Assembly: GCA_973895155.1 (NCBI GenBank)
Contig: OZ316898.1
Location: forward strand, 2,790,001-2,854,000
Origin: Marsupella aquatica
Taxonomy: Eukaryota; Marchantiophyta
Direction of reading: 5' to 3'
Length of the DNA: 64,000 nt
Position numbers and translations under genes: made by a program. Positions 1 through 12,200 of this stretch are shown piece after piece (position 1 is the first letter of the stretch; the number at the start of each line of letters is the position of its first letter). The notes under the pieces were generated by a model. That model saw only the letters and a program-made list of their open reading frames with translations, did not search any database and was not told where the DNA came from.

Positions 1-1342
1 CTCCCCCGTTTTGACCACCTCGGAGAATAACCAAAATACCCAGTACAACCCGTCGTCGGAATCGGGATGTGATTGGTGGGCCGCGTTGCTAACTCCAGTG
101 GCAATGTACCTGCCGAAAAAGAACCAAAAAAGTTACCATTTGGCAGACAAAATCTTTGTCGGACGGCCAAAAAATAGCTCTCTATTTTTTGGGAATATTC
201 TCACACAGTCCAACAGGTCTCACAGGGGGCCGTTCCCCTTGTCAGAGCAGTTAAAACGGAGGGTCACCGGTCCCGGCACAAGAGGAAAAGCAAGAGGAAA
301 GAAAATGGCTTAAAATAGGTCCTTAAGGAGGTCCAAATGCTCTTTAAAAAGAAAAATACCCCCCGTATGCCCGTGGCAGTATTATGGCGGCTGCATACGT
401 AGCCACGTATGCATTAGTATGGTCGGGGGCGTTACGGGAGTTACGCGAGGCAGGGGGCGGGGACAAGTCCCGGCTCGGCAGGGCCGGCCTAAGGAGGTCG
501 TCGGCTGTCTAAGTGGTCACGGGGGTTAAAGGGGCCGAGGCACGGGCGCTTAAGGCAGGGAGTCCTCCCGAAAAAAAAAACTACGTGTGTATACACATGG
601 AAAAAATCTGCCCTAAAGTAACCCAAAAACAAATGTCGTTTTAAGGGAAAAAATGTTGGTTACTCACTTAAACCGTCGCCGTTTCCAATGAGAAAACAAC
701 AAGTTACCGACGGGATTTGTTGTCGAATCACACCGGCATCGTCTGCAACTCTAGCACTGTAAAAGCTTTCCGTCGTGTCGTCTTCACTCCGCGTCAAGGG
801 CCAATCCCGGGCTCAAAACGACCGCCTTGCCGCGATCAAATTGTTTAGCCGTGGCACTCCGCGTCTCTTCCACCGAGTCGGATGTCACGAAGAGAAACCC
901 GGTTCAAATGTGAACAAGCTCCATAGCTTGTGAAAAAACCTGAACGCCTCCTTCACTCGTCACGTCGCACTCGATAACAACTCGACAGCAACTCAGCTAC
1001 CAAAACGACCAGCTCGCTTCAACCTTCAACATAAGCTATAATGTGCGATCCCTCCCGCACAGCACAACTCACACCGTTGAAAAATGCGAACTCTGGTCTC
1101 TCCCCCGAAAAGCCGTCGAACATGAATAAACCCTGAACGATGCAAACTTCAATTCCTCCGCACCACGGATACCGATCAACGAGTTCTAACCACTGTTAGA
1201 AAGCCCTCTCACTAACCTATCCGCTCAGCCACACACATTCGAGTTTCATGCGACAAAACTTTGAATGTGCCACCGACAATGAACGCTGGAAAACCCGTCA
1301 CGAAAAAACCTCGTCACCTCCCAGGCATGCTCTGATACCACT
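1..1342 (-). mobile_element. LTR retrotransposon internal region, partial (minus orientation)
   Basis: This DNA lies inside the LTR described next and begins, on the minus strand, with a primer-binding site at 1329-1340 (TGGTATCAGAGC), the standard complement of plant initiator Met-tRNA. The element runs off the left edge, so the second LTR is not visible. I see no long minus-strand ORF in it, so what remains is either the untranslated leader or a decayed gag start. The plus-strand ORF at 11-313 lacks any recognisable domain and is not called. The 350-560 stretch is unusually GC-rich for this window. Confidence 0.55.
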
Positions 1343-1611
1343 TGTTGAGCATAGACGACATTCACAACGGCAAGCCCATGAACCATCCAACGCACAAGAG
1401 TCGACATAGAGAGATACGTGGTTCACCTCCACATGAGGCTACGTCCACGGGAACACACAAGAGCTTTACTACACTCTAGGCCAACCGGCCATACCAAGCA
1501 TCCATAGCACAAGCTCTCCCTATCTCTCAACTAGCTTCGTAACAATGAGCCTAAGTTCCACCAGGGTCTGGCATCAGCTTGGCTATATGCACAACAGCAC
1601 TACCGCTAACA
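1343..1611 (-). repeat. Long terminal repeat, 269 bp, 5' LTR of a minus-strand element
   Basis: Read on the minus strand the segment begins TGTTAGCGG and ends CTCAACA, two bases before the Met-tRNA primer-binding site. TG...CA termini with a short inverted TGTT/AACA and an adjacent PBS are the hallmark of an LTR. Near its 3' end on the minus strand it contains GTGAACCACGTA, a motif I associate with Ty1-copia LTRs. Superfamily is an inference because no pol sequence is in view. The 5' boundary at 1611 is set only by the AACA terminus. Confidence 0.65.
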
Positions 1612-1759
1612 TTAGCTAAGTCCTAACCCGAGTTAGCCTAACTGAGGTTAGCTCATGAATCACAAGACTAGAGCAATATCTAACATTCTCTTGGGGCCCA
1701 TTCCATACAACAATGTTCTTGTGAAAAAGTTTATCAGGTTGCATATGTAATTTAATAAC

Positions 1760-2170
1760 ATTGAAAGGTAATTGTGTAGTGCAAGGATCAAGCAAGCACC
1801 AAAGCCCTTGGCTGCAAGGGAGCACCCAAGTGCTACCTCCCAACTTGCTTGAATACCAATGGTATTCTGGCTATTGTATTCAAGCAATAAGTGAAGGGTC
1901 TTACAACCGCATCCAAGCTGACATTGAAGCACCCAAGCCTTGTCTCCCTTGGCTATATACATTGTGACTATTATATTCAAATTACAAATGAAGGATCGGG
2001 CATCCAAGAATTTAAGGGTAGTTTATCATCTTGGTTGAACACATTGTGACTATTGTATTCAAATTACAACTGATGGGTCTTATGGCCACATCGGAGCACC
2101 CAAGGGCCATAGCGCCACCTCCCAACTAGGTTCAATACTTTGTGGCTATTGTATCCAAACTATAAAGCAT
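1760..2170. repeat. Degenerate tandem repeat, units of roughly 70-130 bp
   Basis: Four diverged units are visible around 1819-1892, 1924-1987, 2033-2091 and 2093-2164. Shared pieces are GAGCACCCAAG, CACCTCCCAACT, TTGTGGCTATTGTATTCAA and a following AATTACAA-type tail. Spacing is irregular. The short ORFs on both strands here are by-products of the repetition. Confidence 0.6.
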
Positions 2171-5100
2171 GATTGCATTGAAGCATGCAAGCGTCGTAGA
2201 CACGTTCTAATTGCAACATTCTATATTATGCATGGCAAACAGTTCATTTGACATTGCAGCGTAGTTGACCGCATTTGGCGACGTGGTCGTACACCCAACA
2301 ACAGTAGAACCTCCTCCATTTTATAAATGTTTGCTTGTGTTATAAGGACTGTACATCGTGTAACAAGAATTTCTGACACAATATGGTACCTCCAATGGGC
2401 CCAGGGATACACTAAAAAGAAAATCCATCTTTTGGTCGATCAAGAGAAAAACATTTGTTTAGAGGTACACTAAGTATACTCCTCTAATCTAGTGAAAGTA
2501 CACTATGATTTGAAAGTACCCAAAATAAACTAAGTGGTATTTTGCCCCCGACTTATCACATGGTCCTGTGTACTATAGATAGTTAATGTATCTGGTTATG
2601 GACTTGGTGTGAGTGCAACAATGTGCATGTTTGCAGCATTATTTAGAGAACATGTTGGAAAACTTTAAGCCTAAATGGAGATTTAAAAGTCCTCCAAATA
2701 TATGAACATGTCTGCCAAATTTAAAGACAAGACTTCCATGATCACAAAACAGTTGATGACTTGACTATTAAAATTGTAGTCCCAAGATGAAGAAGCTTCA
2801 ATCGCCTGCAATAAAACATTGCTAAGTTGTTGGGACAACAGTACGAGCACAGGCATTTTCAAAAATGCAACTAGACTACTGAGAGGGTTGTCAAATCATC
2901 AACTCCTTTGTAACTGAAACAGTGCTTTTGAATTTGATGCAGCTGACCCCTTTTCTTTTCAGTGCAAAGTGGCTTATCATTTTGATTAATTGGATGGGCA
3001 GGGAAAATGTCTCAGGCCATCACAGATTCTTTTATTGTAGTGAAAATCCTACTTTTGCAGGAGAAAACGCAAAGAGAAGAGCTTCAAAATGTGATGTTCA
3101 AGGAGGTGATGATGACAATTTTGTCAGATGCAAAAATCAATGGCAAATGTTGTTTTTGTGTTGACTCTTGTTAGTTGTCATCATCTTGTGAGCAGTTTGA
3201 CTTCATCATTTTCTGAGGAATATTAGCAAACTCTTGCCATCATAATTAGATGTTGAAGTTTGGCTATTAGCAGGTCTAATATTGTGGTCGAAAAATGTCC
3301 CAGACTACAAATTTCTGTAGTAACAAAGTGCATTGATGGTGGTAACAAACTCACCATTTCATCAGGTTTATCAGACATGCCAAGTGCCTGTGTTTGACAA
3401 CTACGGGATGGGAGGCAAATCTGGCAAAAACCTTTGTGTAAAAGAGTTGATTGTGGAATGTAAATTAATTTGCATAAACAGGCTATCCCAATCGACCAGT
3501 TTGTGGCCTCTATACCTACTTTGTGGACTACACTAATCATTTAAAAAAAGGAAAGTAAACGGAAAGAAAGCATAGCTCTATGGAATATCAGGTAATTCAG
3601 ATTCATTTAAGTTTGGAACAATACTCAGATCCAACTTTTCTCTCAACAATAGTAATTTGGTAAAAATCCAAATGCTCAAAGTCTATGAAAGTACTAGCAT
3701 AAATTTCACCAAGAAAGACAAGCCCTCCACAAGAGCCAAAACATAGAAAACATGCACATTGGCAAATCCGAAGGATACTGTGGAATCATGACTACAGTAG
3801 ACTTGTCGCGCTGTGATCGCTTATTGTTTGTATTGTCTACTTTGTCTTATTAAGATTTTTTATATGTATATTTGTTTCAATTTATTTTAGACAAGGTGGA
3901 TCCTTTGTTAGAATATGTTGTTTTTATATATAAGTTCAAGTGATATTAAATTAATTTTTCATACACTAATGGATCCCTAGACCCTAAGCTATCTCTTTCC
4001 AAGAGTGTGCTGAAATCCAAGGGGATGTGAGAAACGTATATTTTGCCAACCTCCCTATTAACTATAGCTCAAAGTTCTATTTGCTAGGTTTATGGTTTTG
4101 AGTGACAGCTACCTAACTCATCATGAGATAAACATGAGAGACCGACCATTTCTTTGAGATGGATCCTCAATAATTTAGAAGCTAAAGACTTTCCCATTAT
4201 AAAAATGACATATAAGGATAGAAGTGGGGCGAACATTTTGTAAAGGAATAAGCGGTGAGGAGAAGTTAGACACTTTGTCAACCATAACCAATTTGTTATT
4301 GCTTTAAAGTGGTTATGAAGAAAAATTCACTCTAAAATAGAATGATTAATTATTCTTCTCAACATGTCAATTCTTTTTGAGGGGAAACAGTACAAGACAA
4401 ACTATTTTACCTTTTCCCAAAAGATCTTCACACTTTTAGGTACCTTAAAAGTATTTTTCTCATTTATCTAGATACCATAGTCCTAAAAGCTTTTTATTGC
4501 CGTTTGGGGGAGATTGCTTGAAGTTGGAGCAACCCTATTGTAGCAAGCCACACAACCATCATCTTCTTGCCATGTACTGTTCCCATACTCCTATGCCTTC
4601 CACACTACTACTAAAGAAACCTCGAATAGTGGGAGAGAATCACGGAATTGACGTCCTGTTCGTAACATAGTGAATACCTTTGGAGAGTTACTTCTAACAC
4701 ACCATGTTCTATCTTGGAGCATCGGAGCATTCTTTGTTTTTACACTAATGGCACATCCAACGAGAAAGGTACTTGGTAGGAGTAGTAGAGTACTTAGAGA
4801 TGCGTTTAAGCCCCTAATGTTACAGTGTATAGAGAAGTCCATTTTGCACTCCAAAAAGCGAAAGCTTGAGCTCAAATTTTCAGGTGTTGGTATTACTTAT
4901 AATAATTAAAATAAATAAATAATATATAAAACATAATACCCAAGTAAGAGGACCATTTAAAACTTAATTAAAGACCTAGGAGAATTTCAGGTGTACACAA
5001 TATTGTCAATTATATATCACGACTGAAATCAATTACCAACAATTATGAGCCTTGCCACCCTTAAATTTTACGAGTCTCAGCGAAGTAGCTGAGATGTGGC

Positions 5101-5820
5101 ATTTGCATCTGTGAGATTGGTCGGCTTCATTGCCTTAGTCTGCTGCCCTCCCCCACTCACAGAAATTTGGCATCAAGCTTTACCTTCGGCAGCAAGCTTT
5201 GTCACTCTAAAGCTTTTGAGTAATTCCAAACTGATTAATATGCCAACATTGGAGCTAATTTAGACAATGGACCTTTGTTTGCGCTTCCACCTATGGTGAT
5301 TGCGTTTGCCATCCCACTTGCTACCCTCCCACATTTGCCACTGTCCTTCCCCAAGTCAGATGCAATCCACAGACCAGTGCACCCCTGCAGGTTGTAGGCC
5401 CAAATGTGGCTTTGGTTATGTCTACACATGAAAACTGTAAAGTAACTTTATCCTATTTTTCCTAAAGAAAAATCAAGGGAAGAGGAGCTTAAGGTTCCTT
5501 CTCCAAATGCCACCAAAGGGAAGGAGGGGGCGGCCCTGTCGTCAGGCCCACATTTAGGTACAAAAAGAGGGAGCGTGGGTAGGAGCAGGGGTCAAGCCTG
5601 GCATTGGGGCAGGGATAGACCCAGCCAGGGCTTCTTTCTGAAACACAAGGGGTTTTGTTGTTTGGTCTGCATTGGCTGAAAGTTGAGTGTGAGGAGAGAG
5701 CTGGGCTTCGGCCTGCCTTTGCACTCCATGAGGAAGCCAGCCCAATGCTTCCATATATTTCATAACAAGAATGAGCCGGCCCAGGTTCGGGCATTACTGG
5801 CCAGGGTTTGGCGTGGCCAA
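2171..5820. other. Intergenic, no supported gene
   Basis: AT-rich, stop-dense DNA on both strands. The few ORFs of 60-115 codons overlap each other on opposite strands, lack domains and lack consistent splice sites. The 5480-5820 part is GC-richer and holds a 114-codon minus-strand ORF (5489-5833) with no recognisable feature. Confidence 0.5.
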
Positions 5821-5991
5821 TAGGGCGTGTCAAAGTTCTCCCGGAACACTTTAGTTACGGCTTAATTTTTTTGGACGTACCACCCTTATGGGATATATAT
5901 TTTGGTGACCAATAACAATTTTGTCCTGGCCATAAGTGCATTTTATGTCCTGAGCCATAACTCAGGTACAACTGTTCTTTGACACGCCCTA
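5821..5991. mobile_element. MITE with TA target duplication (Tc1/mariner-like)
   Basis: The element is flanked by TA and has perfect 13-bp terminal inverted repeats (GGGCGTGTCAAAG at the left, CTTTGACACGCCC at the right). The inverted homology continues imperfectly inward (TAGTTACGGCTTA on the left, GAGTTATGGCTCA on the right arm read in reverse). About 167 bp between the TAs, with no coding capacity. TA duplication plus short TIRs fits a Tc1/mariner-type non-autonomous element; the family name is inferred from structure only. Confidence 0.75.
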
Positions 5992-6154
5992 GTAAGAGCA
6001 TACTACATGGTAAACATCCAATCCAGAATGACCTTGGGCTAAAGTATAAGGGTTAGAGTAGCCAATATCCAAAATGGGGTCAACATAAAAATCAAAATAG
6101 TTTGGGAATACGTTGACAATAAATGTGAACTCGAGGGACAGTTTAGTAGAAAAC

Positions 6155-7560
6155 CATGATGCATCCACCCTCGTGCGTCCTATTTGGCTCGGACACATCC
6201 CCCTACCGAGGATCTTTATCTACACCTCCGAGCGTTTGATGTCTCCATTCGTGAGACTTTGGCCTCTCTTTTAGGGCCAGGTATTTTGCTCTCATCTCCG
6301 TGGCTTCATCGACAGCTCAGTCTTCCTATTTCTCACGGTGGTTTTGGGCTTACTTCCACTGAGCGCCTTGCCCCTTTGGCCTTCTTGGGCGCGTGGGCGG
6401 CCGCCTTCTCATTGTTGGCAGATCGTTTCCTTACTGAGGATCGACCTTTTTTACTTTCGTCTCTCATGGAGGTCGAGGAGGGTTCCCTCCCATTTCAGGT
6501 TCATTTGCGCACGGCGCGGTCATCATTACCCGATCCTGTTCGAGCTGCGTTACCTTCATTCCAGGAGTTTTTATCCTTGGACCCCGTTCGTCTTCAGGCA
6601 GACCTTGCTGGGCGTATGCACACTTTCACCCTCTCCAGCATCCTCACCAAGGCACCTGACACGGACCGAGCTCGGATTCTTTCTTCCGGAGGGAAGGGCG
6701 CAGGAGGCTTGCTTCAGGCCAATCCAATCATTCCTCACCTGCGGATGTCTTCAGCGGAGTTTGCAACAGCCATGCGTCTTCGTATGGGCTTGCCCCACTC
6801 ACTTCTTGCTGGTTTACCTCTTACTTGCACTTGTGGGAAGCCTTGTGATGCCACAGGTGTCCATCTTCTTTGATGCAGTTTGGGCGGCGAAACCAGTTTT
6901 GTTCACGACGCTGTGAGAGATGCGACTGCTCAGGTTCTCTCTGGCTCTTTGGTCTGCGCGCGGCGGGAGGTGGTGCTCGAGTTACCTGGCCCTCCATCAC
7001 AGCGGTTACGGGTGGATCTTACCATGGTCCGTGAAGGTCACCGTACTTTGGCAGATGTAGTGGTGGTAAACCCATTGCACCAAGACATCATTGGGACAGC
7101 GGCAACAACGGCAAGGGCAGAAGCATCACGAGCAGCAACAACGAAGGAGGCCAAATATGCTGCACGAGCTTCATCTGATAGCTTCCTGCCCCTTGCTCTT
7201 GAGATATTTGGGCGTCTCCATTATCAGTTCGACGGGCTTCTTCGCCAAGCTGCTCGGGATGTTCACGGCCGGATGGGTCCCACCGGGCCCCGTTATCTGT
7301 TTTGACCACGCACTTTCGCCAACGCATTTCAGTCACCTTACAGCGTGCTCAAGCTCGGACCGTCTATCGTCGATCTCTGACAGTGGGTGCTAGTGTGACT
7401 CCGCAACGGCTAGCCCCCCTAGAGGACATTCCTGTCCCACTTGTCAATCTAGTTTCGACACTTGATGTAGACCACTAGCTTGTTGCCACATTTGCTAGGT
7501 ATGATGAGGACCTCGGTCCATTTGCGGTAATTTTAGTTTCTCTTTCTTGGTTTTTAGGGG
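6155..7560 (+). mobile_element. Non-LTR retrotransposon (LINE) 3' half, REL-endonuclease type, decayed
   Basis: One continuous frame from about 6184 to 7305 carries the end of a reverse transcriptase, a zinc knuckle and an endonuclease-like tail. The RT end is seen in the HGGFGL motif followed by an Ala-rich helix. The knuckle is CTCGKPC..GVHLL-x-C at about 6826-6876. It is followed by HDAVRD, a VDLTMV strand, ADVVVVNP, then KEAKYAA and FLPLALEIFGRLHY. This order (CCHC knuckle, xDL, DVxV, K-rich helix) is that of the restriction-like endonuclease of R2/NeSL/Utopia-type LINEs. One in-frame TGA at 6871-6873 breaks it. The upstream RT and N-terminus are missing, so it is 5'-truncated. The T-rich 3' tail recurs near 29.3-29.6 kb. 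Confidence 0.75.
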
Positions 7561-8199
7561 TTTCCTTTTGCTCACTTCTTTTAGTTCCTCTTTCTTGATT
7601 TTTAGGGTTTTTTTTTGCTCACTTCTTTTGTGTTTGGTTTTGTCCACTTGGGACCTCTCTTGTTTATTCTTTTGTATTCTATTTGGCCTTTTTCTGTAAA
7701 AATATGTGTATATATTTTTTATATATATTTTTATTTATGGGTTATCCTATCCTATTTGACTTATAATTTTGCACACAATCGATGCCAATACGCTATGATC
7801 AATGAATGTTGAAACCATTCTATTATCAATCAAAGAATCTTCCAAATTAATTCTCTATTCACGGATTTGCACGCTTTTCACGTGACCGGTCCTTACACCG
7901 AATTTTAAATGAATGGTATCGAATCCGACTATCGTTCAAAACAAACCAAAGTTTGAAGTGAAGGTGTAATGAAACGTTCCAAAGGCCATATGCGAGCAGC
8001 ACCGCGTGGGAGAAAATATACAAGGGCCTTTGGCGCCGATAAATAAGATTAGAAAAAGACCGTCCAGCAGAAAAAGATGAAACAAATCTTTCAAGATTCC
8101 CACAAAACACATCAGATTCTCCCGATCTTCCGATCTGCGGATCTGCGCCGTCTATCCCCGGGGCGAGCGATCGAAACTGCGCAGCTGGAGGAGAAAATA
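7561..8199. other. T-rich LINE tail and intergenic spacer
   Basis: The first 200 bases are very T-rich and probably belong to the 3' untranslated tail of the LINE. The rest leads into the promoter area of the downstream gene. No coding sequence is supported on either strand. Confidence 0.4.
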
Positions 8200-8375
8200 G
8201 ACTCCGGAAGTGCGGAGTCACGTCACTCTCTCCTCGAGCAATAATACGGAGGCGGAGGGATGCGAGAATGATGTGTCTTCGTCGTTCACCTCTCGACGAA
8301 GCTCGAGCTGTCCTTTGTTCATTTGTGCCTTCTTTCTGTCCGTCCAAAGTGTGAAGAAGAGAGGCAAACAGAGAG

Positions 8376-8409
<34 letters not shown>

Positions 8410-9241
8410 TTGCTGAATCATGTGAGCGAGCTTCCGAAGGGAGAGGAGAGCATTGGAGAGGAGAGGATATGGCGGTGAGACGGTGAAGAGGAGGGGAGGA
8501 AGAGGAGGAGGAGGAGGAAGAAGAGAGAGGGAGAGGAGAAGCGGAGAGAACAGATGTAAAGGTGTGCAAGAGCCTGGCGTCGTCGCATGCCGGCGCCATG
8601 GACAACCACGGGCGCGTGGCGTTGGCCTGACAAGGCGAGGAAATTCTTAATGGAGGACGGAGGTCACTGCGATCGATGATGGAGTGAATGACCGAAAAAG
8701 CCAAAAGAGAGGGAGAGGTGAAGAGAGACAGCGATATGCTGCCGCCGAATCTGAGAGTTGACGCCGCCGATTTGAGAAAGTGTGGAGTGGACGGGAAGCT
8801 GAGCGAGGAGGATGCCGAATGGTGGAGCGGTGATAGTAGTAGTGCAGCAGGCGTGCGTGGATCGGAACCCGCGGCCGATTCTGGATCCTGCTGCTGGATT
8901 GTGAGGTATAGTGGAGGTAGAGAGAGGAGAGTGGTGATCAGGGTCGGTGATCTGTAGACAGTAGTGTGACAGGAAGGGAGGGAGGGAGGGAGGGGAGGGG
9001 GAAGAAGAGAGCTTCGACTGGCTCCTGAGCTACGGTAGCAGGCGGGAGGCGACTTGTTGTTGGATCTTCCGTCGATTCTTCTTATTATTGGAAGGCAGTG
9101 TAGTGATGTCTTTGGACATCCTGGAGATCCTGTCCTCATCGTGGCTCCAAAAGGCAGACGTTGGTCGGAGGTGAGCTGACAAAAGAGGGAGGGCGGCAGA
9201 GAGGAGAGACAATTTTGACTTCGTATCGAGCAGGGCCGACC
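8200..9241 (+). promoter_or_regulatory. GA-rich promoter/5' leader of the O-GlcNAc transferase gene
   Basis: This kilobase is strikingly purine-rich on the coding strand. It holds a (GA)n tract at 8379-8407, GGA/GAG-rich blocks at 8450-8550 and a (GGGA)n run near 8976-9000. Plant BBR/BPC proteins bind GA repeats, so a regulatory role is plausible but inferred. An in-frame TGA at 9104-9106 with no later ATG before 9242 supports the chosen start codon. The transcription start cannot be placed. The pyrimidine-rich opposite strand is almost free of stops, which explains the long spurious antisense ORF there. Confidence 0.5.
8379..8407. repeat. (GA)n microsatellite
   Basis: About 14 perfect GA dinucleotides, located 835 bases upstream of the start codon of the O-GlcNAc transferase gene. 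Confidence 0.95.
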
Positions 9242-12200
9242 ATGATGCTGTCGTTGCAGAGCTCGATGAGGCCGCAACAGGGTCACCAGGGCCTCTCGCT
9301 GTTCATGAGGGAGCCGCTGAAGACTGAGCACCGCCACCGTCAAGAGCACTTTGCGCATCTGCCCGCTTCTCAGACTCCCAGTGTGCACTCGGATGGCAAT
9401 GGAGTGGTCGACACTACTGAAGGTAAGGTCCTCAGTCTCTGCTTCTTATCTCTGTCTGATGAGCTTTTCTGCATTTACTGGTCAGCTTTCGGTCCGCATC
9501 AGCTCCTTATCTCTACGCTAAGCTGCGTTTGTACGTATCACCCGAATGAATGCTCTTGCAACGATTCCGACTTTCCTTTCATCATCTTTAGGCTCATCGA
9601 ATCTTCCCTAAGTTGCTACCATTTTTGGCCATCTCCCAATTTTCGTTCGAAGAACTCCTCTTTCCTTTCAGCTGCCCCTAGTCTATGTCCGTGGTCGCTG
9701 GACAGCAGGAGCAATTAAGAGGCAGCTCCATGTTGTCCGTGTCCCGCATTCGCCTCCGAATCTTAAAGTCTTTTGTGGTTTTCTTCAAATGTGGTAGATA
9801 CAGTCACAGATAAAATTCTTTCCTTGTAATAGAACTAGTCCTTGTAGAATTCCCTGATCGCTTTCCAAGGTGTTGGGGTTGCTGGAAATAGACCAGATGA
9901 ATAGAAGAGAGGGGGAGGGTGGGGAGACGGTGTGTTGATGGGCCATTATGCTAGGCCAGAGTGAACTCTCTTTGTTCAGGTGTGCGGGAACTGTTTGCCC
10001 CTTGAGCTGGAAGGTCCTGTGCTGGCCTTTAAGATCTGAAGGGCCGGTGTCTTTGGCTCACTTTGAAGATGCAATTCATCCTGTATAAGGGACAGTTGAA
10101 ATGTCTGTACCTCCATTTCTTCAGACGGACTTGAACAATAATGTGCCATTGTGCAGACGAAGACAAATTGTTGGCTGTGGCACATCAGCATTACAAAGCA
10201 GGGAATTATCAACAGGCACTAGAGCACTGCAATGTCGTGTACGATAGGAACCCTAACAGGACGGATGGCCTCCTCCTACTGGGAGCCATTTACTACCAAG
10301 TGAGACTTCTTTTCACTTGATTTGCTTCTGCTAAAGCCTTCCTGCTTACCTTGCGTGTTTGAAAATATGACGCTTGTATCAGTCTGAGAAGCAATGGTAG
10401 GTTGAAGGTTTTTTCGCCGTCCAGCAAAGATTTCGTCTCTGACTGAATGTCATGTCTTTCCAGCTGCATGATTTTGATACCTGCATCGCCAAGAATGAAG
10501 AAGCCATCCGAATTGATCCCGAATTTGCAGAATGCTACGGAAATATGGCAAACGCACTGAAGGTAAATATGTTTGCGATGGCCCCCTTATCTTGCTTGTC
10601 AAATAGTGTCCATATATCGACTTCCCAGGGTCTCAGGCGAATCTCGATGCTGTCATTCGTTGCTTTGGAGGGGTTCGGTTCTCCTATTGAGCTTGAAGGA
10701 ATGGATCGCATGTGCTGATGGACAGGTTTTGTGTTTGATCTTCCAGGAGAAAGGAAACGTTGACCTTGCAATTCGGTATTACATCATGGCAATTGAGGTA
10801 TTGCGAGAAGTTATTGGAATGTGTTTGTGGAACGTTTAGGTTTCAATTTCTTGGATCATGCTAACTATGTCGGTTGTGTGAGCAGTTGAGGCCAGGATTC
10901 TGCGATGCATGGTCCAATCTTGCGAGTGCCTATATGCGTCAAGGGAGGCTGGATGAAGCTGCACAATGCTGTCGGCATGCTCTTACTCTAAATCCGCGAC
11001 TGGTTAGTTTCCATGTCTTTCTCGTATGTTCATTTGCATAATAAAGCAGTCCTAGGGAGTTTGGCCACTGATTTTTGGCCAAAATTGTTTGTGCTGGACC
11101 CGAATTACTACTCCCATATTTCAACATTGTCATATTGTATAGGGGAAGGTTGTCATCTTTATATCATGTAGCCCTTTGTGGTCAAGGAGAATTCTCAAAT
11201 TGTGTAACTCCATCTTTCTCGCCACAAGCCTTGCTCTAATTTCCCAGGGGCTTGATGTCGTCGTGTTGTCCTTCATCTGTTGTGTTACAGGTTGATGCAC
11301 ACAGCAACCTGGGCAACCTATTTAAGCAACAGGGATTGACACAACATGTAAGTGTCATATTCTTTTTTCTTGCTCCAAAACTGGAATGTAAAATCGTTTT
11401 CTTACTCTTGGATTAGGCAGCTGGAGGGAGGAAATTGGTCGCCTTAGATCGTAGTCATTTAACGAGGAAAGTGATGCCATTCAGTTCGCCTTTACTTTAT
11501 CGTAACTCGACAATGTTTGTGATACCAGGCTTACCTCTGCTATACTGAAGCCATTCGAATACAACCTACTTTTGCTATTGCTTGGTCCAACCTTGCTGGC
11601 CTATTTATGGAAGCTGGGGAATATCTTAAGGCTCACAGTTATTATAAGGTACTCATTGTGTCTGGTTGGCTGTGTCAAATGGTCTGTGGCATTGTCCTTC
11701 GTTTCTCTGTTGTTGAGTTTGATCTGAAGGGACTGCAGCGTCTTATGTCAATTACACTGCCTATTTTTTGTGTTTAATATCAGGCAAACCCAGTCTTTCG
11801 ACCGCTCTGTTTCGTTCCTGTCACACATTAAAGTTGTGTTGTCTTGTTGCTTTCCCGTTTGTACATTGACGTGTTTTGTCTGCCTGGAGTTATTCAATTC
11901 TGAGAGCCTCTCCTGTTACAGTCAGATATGTATGTTTCATTGCCTGTTTCTTAATCTCTTTTGCCAGGAAGCGATTCGGTTGAAGCCGAATTTTTCTGAT
12001 GCTCACCTCAACGCGGGGAATGTTCTCAAGGTGATGACTCTGGCATTGCAAATGCGATGTTGCATGGACTTGAAATGAATTCTTCCACTTCCATTGGGAG
12101 CTTGTAAGGACCAGAGTTGCTGAAACATGTCTATTGCAGGCACTTGGCTTGCCTCAGGAAGCAATTGCGTCCTATCAGAAAGCTATACAATTGCGGCCTG

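Noticed and set aside
7859-9388. 509-codon minus-strand ORF
   Set aside because: It is antisense to the SEC leader and first exon. The strand is CT-rich, which lacks stop codons by composition; the protein is low-complexity Ser/Leu/Pro without domains.
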